Source: CAVORD01 sp963698535
GTDB taxonomy: Bacteria > Bacteroidota > Bacteroidia > Bacteroidales > VadinHA17
Direction of reading: 5' to 3'
DNA: 64,000 nt
Assembly (NCBI GenBank): GCA_963698535.1
Contig: CAVORD010000006.1
Coordinates: 33,415-97,414, forward strand
Positions 58,052 through 64,000 of this stretch are shown here, piece by piece. Made by a program: the position numbers and the translations under genes. Each line of letters begins with the position of its first letter. Positions within the stretch are counted from its first letter, which is position 1. Under the pieces are notes generated by a model. It was given only the letters and a program-made list of their open reading frames with translations. It was not told where the DNA came from and made no database searches.

Positions 58052-58059
58052 CAAAGATA
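58052..58059 (-). promoter_or_regulatory. Putative -7 box for the C45-like gene
   Basis: On the minus strand this reads TATCTTTG, a full TAnnTTTG match, 16 bases before ATG 58035. The -33 region is weak. The box argues against the longer start at 58107. Confidence 0.5.
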
Positions 58060-58122
58060 GAACATTAAGTAGTGCATGTTGAGAGCAAGTTTATGCTCTT
58101 GATACAATAACAGGCTGGATTT

Positions 58123-58341
58123 CTAGAGTAATCTCTTCTCCCTGCCTATCAGAACATACAGTATTAGCCCGATTGGTCCTGTAAAAATTACTACAATAAT
58201 CCAGAGAACCTTTATGACAGGTTCCATGCTCTTATTGTTGAGGATATCAATAATGGCCCATATCCAGAGTATAAACAGGGCTATTGTCACAAGGATCCCG
58301 ATAAGAGAGCCCAGAAAACGAAAAAGAAGTAAATGTCCCAT
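58123..58341 (-). CDS. Small PLDc-N-type membrane protein
   Basis: A 72-residue protein with two membrane segments (LIGILVTIALFILWIWAIID and VIKVLWIIVVIFTGPIGLILY). The WAIIDILNNKSM...KVLWIIVVIFTGPIGLILYVLIG pattern is the phospholipase-D-nuclease N-terminal (PLDc_N) domain. In Bacteroidota it is common as a stand-alone protein with no known catalytic role. It ends RREKRLL-like (GREKRLL). It is transcribed in the same direction as the C45 gene, but 87 bp ahead of that gene's start and with its own upstream gap. Confidence 0.75.
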   Translation of the reverse strand: MGHLLLFRFLGSLIGILVTIALFILWIWAIIDILNNKSMEPVIKVLWIIVVIFTGPIGLILYVLIGREKRLL

Positions 58342-58525
58342 TTTGTAGTATATCTATATTCAGTATAAATCTACAAAAATTAATCCCTCTGTTCAATAAT
58401 TAGAGGGTTCGAAAGATGAAAATAAAATTCAGGAAGATTTTGGGCAAAACAATGATTGGACAGACCGTTTATATAATGAACAAAACCTTATGGAGAAGTG
58501 TTTGAGTAATATAAAACGAAATAAG

Positions 58526-59074
58526 ATGAAAACATTAATAACAATAGTTATGGCATTATTTGCAGGCGCTGCATTAAGCGGACAAAGCGGGAAAAGTTTT
58601 TACGACTTTAAGGTAAACACACTCGAAGGAGAACCATTTGATCTTTCAACACTTAAAGGGAAAAAGGTACTTGTGGTAAATACTGCTTCAAAGTGTGGTA
58701 ATACTCCTCAATATGAAGAGTTGGAAGCACTTTACAAGGAATATGGAAGCAAGGGATTTGTAATAATTGGTTTCCCTGCCAATAATTTTCTCGGACAGGA
58801 ACCCGGATCCAATGAGGAGATAAGGGAGTTTTGTACCCGTAATTATGGTGTTACCTTCCCTATGATGGAAAAGATATCCGTTAAAGGTTCCGATATGCAC
58901 CCTCTTTACCAGTGGCTCACTAAAAAAGCTAATAATGGTGTTATCGATGCTCCTGTAACATGGAACTTCCAGAAATTCATGATCGACGAAAAGGGTAATG
59001 TTATTGACTCAATAAGCCCCAGGACAAAACCGGCCAAGTCGGAAAAACTGATGACCTGGATCAAGGGATCGTAA
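58526..59074 (+). CDS. Glutathione-peroxidase-family peroxidase with signal peptide
   Basis: I start at ATG 58526 because it opens a signal peptide (MKTLITIVMALFAGAALSGQ). The longer frame from 58490 puts 12 charged residues ahead of it. The peroxidase domain has NTASKCGNTPQYEELEALY with peroxidatic Cys57 (Cys, not selenocysteine), GFPANNFLGQEPG with Gln91, and VTWNFQKFMIDEKGNVIDSI with the Trp-Asn of the catalytic set. It reduces hydroperoxides, probably with thioredoxin rather than glutathione, in the periplasm. The 3' end overlaps the convergent AOR gene by 14 bp. Confidence 0.88.
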   Translation: MKTLITIVMALFAGAALSGQSGKSFYDFKVNTLEGEPFDLSTLKGKKVLVVNTASKCGNTPQYEELEALYKEYGSKGFVIIGFPANNFLGQEPGSNEEIREFCTRNYGVTFPMMEKISVKGSDMHPLYQWLTKKANNGVIDAPVTWNFQKFMIDEKGNVIDSISPRTKPAKSEKLMTWIKGS

Positions 59075-60644
59075 AACCCAGCTGAAGATCATTTAATATA
59101 TTCACTGGTGGAATGGATGTAACAATATCCCAGCCTCTTTTGATGTAATAATCCTTCAGAATATTATCTAAAGCAGAATAATCCGGGGTGACCAGTTTGG
59201 TCTCCCCGTTTTCTGTTTTAGCAAAGAACTCCGATGGAATTGTATCGTCATCCCTGGTGAAACCTTCCCTTATATTGAACATCTTCTCAAGGGTAAAAAC
59301 TCTTCTTCCAACAGTTATCAGGTCCTCTTCGGAAAAGGTTATCCCGGTGATGGCCTCCAGGTATTCGGAATATTTAATCTCAGTACCGAAAAGGCCTCTT
59401 GCATAACTGCAGGACCCGATTGAATCAACAAGTGCATTCTCATCCTGCCTTTCGGGGGTACTGCCGTTAATATGACACGACCCTCTGTTGGAAGTAGCAT
59501 GAGAAAGAGCCCATCTTCTGAATTCATCAACAGGTCGGAATATGGCAAAAATATGCCCCTTAATAGCAGGAATCTTAATTTTGTTGTTGTTTGTTGTGGA
59601 GCTAAAGGCTCCTTTTCTGCATAAATCAAGATAACTGGTGAGGATCTCATTCTGGTCTCTTCCTCCCGGATTCCCACCATAATAATTTGAAATGATAACA
59701 GCCGAAGAGATTATGTCAACGCCCCAGTTATCGGCCATGTCAACCATCTCACGCATTAATTCATTGTTATCCATATTAAGTATCCTTCCCAGCATTTTTG
59801 ATATTGAGTGTCCGCCGGAAGAGTTACTGTTCCCCTGATCTCCTTTGCTATACCCCCCCCTCCTGCAATCAAGATTACAGAGCCGACAGGGGCTTTCTGA
59901 GGGGTCTTCCATCGGATCTACATCTTTCACCGGTAATGCCTTCACCAGTGAATAGTACTTATTCAGGTTTACAACAGAGGGGTTTCCGGTCCCTCTTATT
60001 GCAATGGCTTTAAGGTTTTTTGAGCCCATCACTCCACCAGCACCACCACGACCTGCAGCGCTGGCGCCTGTGGTCATAATTGTTGCAAGAGATGAACCTG
60101 ACTCCCCGGCCGGACCGATATAACAAACATTGAAATCAGCCTCAAGCTTTTTGCTTAATAGCTGTACGGTTTCATTTGTGCTTTTCCCGGCAAGGAATGA
60201 GCCATCTTCAATTGTTACCTCTCCGTTATCAATGACCAGGTAGACCAGATTCGCAGCTCTGCCAGTTATCACCAATCCTTCATAACCGGCTTTACGGATG
60301 GATGGACCAATATAACCACCCATATTTGAGTAACTTATTGTTGATTTAAAGAATCCGTTGTTGTTACTGACCAGGTGTGGCGATTTTGTAATTACAGATG
60401 TCCTTGTTGATGATGGTATAGGCAAGCCGGAGAGAGGTCCCGGAATAAATATCAATGGGTTTTCCGGTGACCGCGGATTGGTTCCTCCATTGGGAAGAAG
60501 CTCCCATAATAACCTTGCGCCGAGGCCTCTGCCTCCAATATAGTGGCTAATGTACTCCCGGGGGATCGATCTCACCATCATGGATCTCCCGGAAAGATCC
60601 ACATATAGAATATGACCGTAAGGTTGATCAGAGCTTATTGACAT
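59061..60644 (-). CDS. Short aldehyde:ferredoxin oxidoreductase (AOR) family protein
   Basis: A 527-residue member of the tungsten/molybdopterin AOR family, shorter than the usual 600 or so. The N-terminal domain has HYIGGRGLGARLLWELLP, RTSVITKSPH, GGYIGPSIRKAGYEGLVITG and ASAAGRGGAGGVMGSKNLKA for pterin binding. The [4Fe-4S] ligands are Cys253, Cys256 and Cys260 (SPCRLCNLDC) and Cys412 (DSIGSCSYARG). LSHATSNRGSCH is also kept. The missing length lies after the first Cys triplet. It oxidises aldehydes to acids with ferredoxin; substrate unknown. No cofactor-synthesis or ferredoxin gene is nearby. Confidence 0.82.
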   Translation of the reverse strand: MSISSDQPYGHILYVDLSGRSMMVRSIPREYISHYIGGRGLGARLLWELLPNGGTNPRSPENPLIFIPGPLSGLPIPSSTRTSVITKSPHLVSNNNGFFKSTISYSNMGGYIGPSIRKAGYEGLVITGRAANLVYLVIDNGEVTIEDGSFLAGKSTNETVQLLSKKLEADFNVCYIGPAGESGSSLATIMTTGASAAGRGGAGGVMGSKNLKAIAIRGTGNPSVVNLNKYYSLVKALPVKDVDPMEDPSESPCRLCNLDCRRGGYSKGDQGNSNSSGGHSISKMLGRILNMDNNELMREMVDMADNWGVDIISSAVIISNYYGGNPGGRDQNEILTSYLDLCRKGAFSSTTNNNKIKIPAIKGHIFAIFRPVDEFRRWALSHATSNRGSCHINGSTPERQDENALVDSIGSCSYARGLFGTEIKYSEYLEAITGITFSEEDLITVGRRVFTLEKMFNIREGFTRDDDTIPSEFFAKTENGETKLVTPDYSALDNILKDYYIKRGWDIVTSIPPVNILNDLQLGFTIP

Positions 60645-60790
60645 TGATTGTTTTTCCCGGTTAAAAAGTTGCCATTAAAATACAATTTTCAATTATCAAT
60701 AATCGGAGAAGTGATATTAATAGTAAAAAATCCTCAAACCCACATTTTTACAGGAATGTTGGAGATGCTTTTTAATAAAGTTTTCGTTTT

Positions 60791-61991
60791 TTAAAGCAGA
60801 AATCTTCTTGGATTAACCATCCCTATCTGTTTAATTATCTCCTTCCCCATAGCCGTCTCAAAATCGGTTCTGATGCTCCGGTAGTGACCTCTTACGACTA
60901 CCATGTAGTAATCGTATCCGTAAAGCATTCTTTTCCTTACAAGTTCACTTCTTTCAAGCCTGTCGCGTATGATAGGATATAATCTAGGGTATGAGTTTGT
61001 GAAAGAGATGTCACTGTAGACGTTATCATAACGCCCCATGAAATCAATGATCCGGCTCACCCATGTATTGTTCTTGCCGGTCCTGTACCTTTCCCATTGT
61101 TCTTCTCCTCCAAAGTGGCCAAGATTTAGCCTTAACCTCGGATATGTCTCCAGTACCTTCTCCCAGTTGACCGGGTTATTGAAGTAGCGGGCGTAGGCAT
61201 TTCCACTGGTGAAATACCTTGATTCGGGTTTTTCTGTTGGTTTGCCATCAGGACCGATCTTATACCCTGGTATATTTCTTACCCTGTTTTTGTAACCATG
61301 GACAACACCTCTGCTGCAGTGGGCTGTTACCGGATATATTCTTCTCCTCACATACGGAATAGATATCCATCAGTTTAGGGTGACCTGGGAGATATCCGAG
61401 TGTTGGGTATATCTTTATTCCGGAGGGAATGAATCCAAAATGGCCGCTAAAAGCCTTTATGAAGAGATCATATACATTATCTCCACTCTTCTCGTCAATG
61501 AATGTGGGATCGATGGGGAAGAAGGGCATTATATTATAACCATTGTCAATAAGCAACTTAAGCTCTTTTGCCTGGGCTTCTATGTAGTATGATGCTGACT
61601 CTCTTTTTTCAGCCGAGGCCCTCAGATGCATATCCATCATAAGTGGTACCAGTATTGTACCCTCCGGATAGTATGAGAGGAGCAGGGTGGCTATCTCTTC
61701 AACGGGCTTGTTGAATAGCTCAATGAAGTAAGCATTAAGACTTCCCCAGTCGTCGCTTGATCTTTTGTTAAGCCTGTGCAGGAATCTTACAATTTTCGAA
61801 GCAATTTCCATCGTGTACGGCATCCTGAGATTCATTAAGGCCTTTGGAACGATCTTCTCATTGAACAGATGGCAGTGGCAATCTATCAGTATATTATCAT
61901 CATAGAGATATTGTTGTATTCCTGGTGCAACTCTTGTGGCGGGATCGGAAGAGATTGCATCAGCCAGCCGGAAAAAAGCAGTTCTTTCCAT
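60791..61991 (-). CDS. Amidohydrolase-family TIM-barrel protein, one frame break
   Basis: Read from 61991, the N-terminus gives ILIDCHCHLFNEKIVPKALM with the HxH metal site, then TILVPLMMDMHLRASAEKRE, DNGYNIMPFFPIDP and SGIKIYPTLGYLPGHPKLMD. The frame breaks at about 61334; removing one base joins CEEKNI to PVTAHCSRGVVHGYKNRVRN. The second half has LRLNLGHFGGEEQWERYR, YSDISFTNSYPRLY and RMLYGYDYYMV. His, His and Asp in these loops fit a metal-dependent hydrolase or decarboxylase of the amidohydrolase superfamily. The total is about 400 residues. No close function can be read. Confidence 0.75.
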
Positions 61992-62116
61992 AATTGTAGG
62001 AGTTGTAACAGTAAAATTAAATAATTAAAATCTTATATGCCATTAATTTTCAACACATCAGAAGGAAGGGATTCCTTATAATGGGGTAGTGATGGTATTT
62101 AACATAAGGTTACTTT

Positions 62117-62146
62117 ATTGAACTTATGTGAGATTTGCTACATTTG
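62117..62146 (+). promoter_or_regulatory. Promoter for the AGCS symporter
   Basis: ATTG at 62117-62120, 18 bases, then TACATTTG at 62139-62146, a full -7 match and a one-mismatch -33. The start codon lies 38 bases downstream. Confidence 0.6.
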
Positions 62147-62184
62147 TTACTCTTCATCCATGAAAACTAGATAAACTCTGTAAT

Positions 62185-63910
62185 ATGCACATAATCAACG
62201 ACTTTCTGGTGAATCTCGATTCTTATATCGGTGGACACGTATGGTTTCTGGTTCTCCTGCTGGGTACCGGTATTTTCTTTACACTCTATCTCGGCTTTCC
62301 ACAGATAAGGTATTTCAGGCATGCGATACGTATTGTTATGGGTAAGTACGACCATTCAAAAGATGTGGGTGATACAAGCCATTTTGAAGCACTTAGTACC
62401 GCCTTGTCGGGTACAGTAGGGACAGGAAATATTGCCGGCGTAGCTCTGGCAATTCACCTTGGAGGACCGGCTGCCCTTTTCTGGATGCTGGTAACAGCTC
62501 TGATTGGTATGTGTACAAAGTTTGTTGAGGTTGCCATTTCACATAAGTACAGGGATATTCTTCCTGATGGAACAGTCTCCGGAGGACCTATGTACTATAT
62601 GAAGAAGAAACTTAACATTAAAACCAAAAAAGGTAAGGTTATTAAAACCGGTCTTGTGCTTGGAATATTCTTTGCCGTTGCAACCGTTCTCTCTTCTTTC
62701 GGCACGGGCAGTTTGCCTCAGATAAACAGTATCTCGAATAGTGTCTTTGCAACATTTGGGATCAAGCATATTATTACAGGAGGTGTACTTGCGGTGATTC
62801 TGGGTCTGGTTATTATCGGGGGTATTAAGAGGATTGCCAAGGTGACTTCTGTTCTGGTGCCATTTATGGCAATTACATACCTGATAGGAGCATTGCTTGT
62901 TATCTTCACCAACTACACAAATATTATCCCTTCAGTTGTTGCCATATTCTCCGATGCCTTTACAGGATCGGCCGCGGCAGGTGGATTCCTTGGAGCTACC
63001 TTTGCCTTTGCAATCAACAGAGGTGTAAACAGGGGACTCTTCTCCAACGAAGCAGGACAGGGATCAGCACCAATTGCTCACTCCGCAGCAAAGGCACCGG
63101 AACCTGTTTCTGAAGGTATGGTGGCGATACTTGAGCCTTTTATTGATACAATATGTATATGTACTCTTACAGGCCTGGTTATTCTCTCCTCCGGTGTTTG
63201 GAATGAGAAGCTCGATAACCAGTTCCAGAATGTTGATATGCAGTTCCTCTCCGGCACATACAGTGATGTGGATGCGGATGCAAAGGTCCTCCTGGCTGAT
63301 CATATTTCAGGCGAGAAGACATTGCCGCTTTATACGGGTACACTATTTATTGAAAATGGCAAGATGAATAACAGCGATATTACCCTGCTCCATGCGAGAA
63401 GTGTTGCTGAAGAGGTTGTCTTTAATTCGGGCAAGGACCCATATACGGGAGAGTTGAATATTGCAGGACGGGAAGTATGACAATACCTCACCTGTAACAG
63501 TAAGTGGCAAGTCACTTATGCACAGTGCTCCCCTTACCACAGTTGCCTTTACGCGAAGCATTGTAGGGGAATGGGGTAAATATATAGTGGCGATAGGGCT
63601 GTTGTTGTTCGCTTTTTCAACGGCTATATCCTGGTCATACTACGGCGACAGGGCCATTACTTTCCTGATAGGAAATCAGTATGTTGTATGGTACAGACTT
63701 GTCTATGTGGTCGCATTCTTTTTCGCCTCATTTACCGACACTACTATAATATGGTCGCTCTCATACATTACCATCGCCCTCATGACAGTGCCTAACCTTA
63801 TAGGTATTCTCGTTCTTAGAAAGGACATCAAGTCCTCCATTGCACAGTATTGGATCGATTTTTCAAAGGATCATCCCAATGAAAAGATCGCAGGGAAGTA
63901 TGTAAAATAG
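62185..63910 (+). CDS. AGCS-family sodium:alanine/glycine symporter, one frame break
   Basis: The protein has about ten or eleven membrane segments. Family motifs are LSGTVGTGNIAGVALAIHLG, FWMLVTALIGMCTKFVEVAI, VSGGPMYYMKK and, in the central loop, NRGVNRGLFSNEAGQGSAPI, followed by AHSAAKAPEPVSEGMVAILE. The frame breaks at about 63466; removing one G joins ELNIA to DGKYDNTSPVTVSGKSLMHS, and the last membrane helices (YIVAIGLLLFAFSTAISWSY) follow. A charged insert of about 90 residues, with DVDADAKVLLADHISGEK, separates helix 8 from the end, longer than in many homologues. It imports small neutral amino acids with Na+. Confidence 0.87.
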
Positions 63911-63926
63911 TCTCATATGGAAATAA

Positions 63927-63960
63927 AAAGAGGGGTGCCTGTTCGGTGACCCCTCTTTTT
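63927..63960 (+). terminator. Rho-independent terminator after the AGCS symporter
   Basis: AGAGGGGT (63929-63936) pairs with ACCCCTCT (63949-63956) and is followed by TTTTTATTT. It lies about 19 bases after the stop codon. The last 40 bases of the window beyond it hold nothing I can assign. Confidence 0.85.
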
Positions 63961-64000
63961 ATTTCCGGATGCTGAAATGGTTTGAAACCTTTCTGGATCG

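Noticed and set aside
58490..58525. Longer start of the glutathione peroxidase
   Set aside because: It puts twelve charged residues ahead of a clear signal peptide.

Overview
The window looks like a chromosomal segment of a Bacteroidota bacterium, probably Bacteroidales-like. The evidence is a SusC/SusD pair, a Por (type IX) secretion sorting domain, many SPII lipoproteins, absence of clear Shine-Dalgarno sites, and repeated TTTG-N18/19-TAnnTTTG promoters, the pattern read by the Bacteroidota primary sigma factor. Base composition is moderate and even across the window, and nothing looks like a phage or an insertion sequence.

Layout. 1-9 kb holds a truncated TonB-dependent receptor, two tail-to-tail endonuclease/exonuclease/phosphatase (EEP) proteins, a badly frame-broken T9SS-sorted protein, an alpha/beta hydrolase and rlmD. 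9-12.1 kb holds a SpoIIE-type phosphatase next to an OLD-like ATPase. 12.1-13.6 kb holds tRNA-Ser(GCT) followed by a 196-203 bp tandem repeat array. 13.6-20 kb holds a ChaN-like protein, an ECF sigma factor with a PepSY-like partner, and an envelope run of one lipoprotein, two L,D-transpeptidases, an unknown membrane protein and a NUC-family nuclease. 20-31.9 kb holds a propeller sensor kinase, a HAMP protein with TrkH, a four-gene envelope run ending in a PAS protein on the other strand, and a CotH-like protein. 32.2-37.1 kb holds GlpD, an alkyl-DHAP-synthase-like flavoprotein and an FGGY kinase. 37.2-39.7 kb holds an M28 peptidase, a 111-bp tandem repeat and tRNA-Pro(TGG).

39.8-56.6 kb is the clearest system: a complete alginate utilisation locus, all on the minus strand. 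In order of transcription it has a PKD surface lipoprotein, a FadR/GntR regulator, SusC, SusD, two PL6 lyases, a PL17 oligo-alginate lyase, KdgF, an MFS transporter, an SDR (DEH reductase), KDG kinase and KDPG aldolase. The parts join into one route: lyases cut alginate to unsaturated uronate, KdgF linearises it to DEH, the SDR reduces DEH to KDG, KdgK makes KDPG, and the aldolase gives pyruvate plus glyceraldehyde-3-phosphate. Two identical 14-bp palindromes, 22 bp apart and just upstream of the first gene, fit the FadR-type regulator.

56.9-64 kb holds a C45-like NTN hydrolase, a small membrane protein, a glutathione peroxidase, an aldehyde:ferredoxin oxidoreductase-family protein, an amidohydrolase and an AGCS sodium:amino-acid symporter.

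At least ten otherwise normal genes carry a single frame break. Nearly all are repaired by removing one base outside a homopolymer, which points to insertion-type sequence errors rather than gene decay. The 16 kb alginate locus shows none of these.
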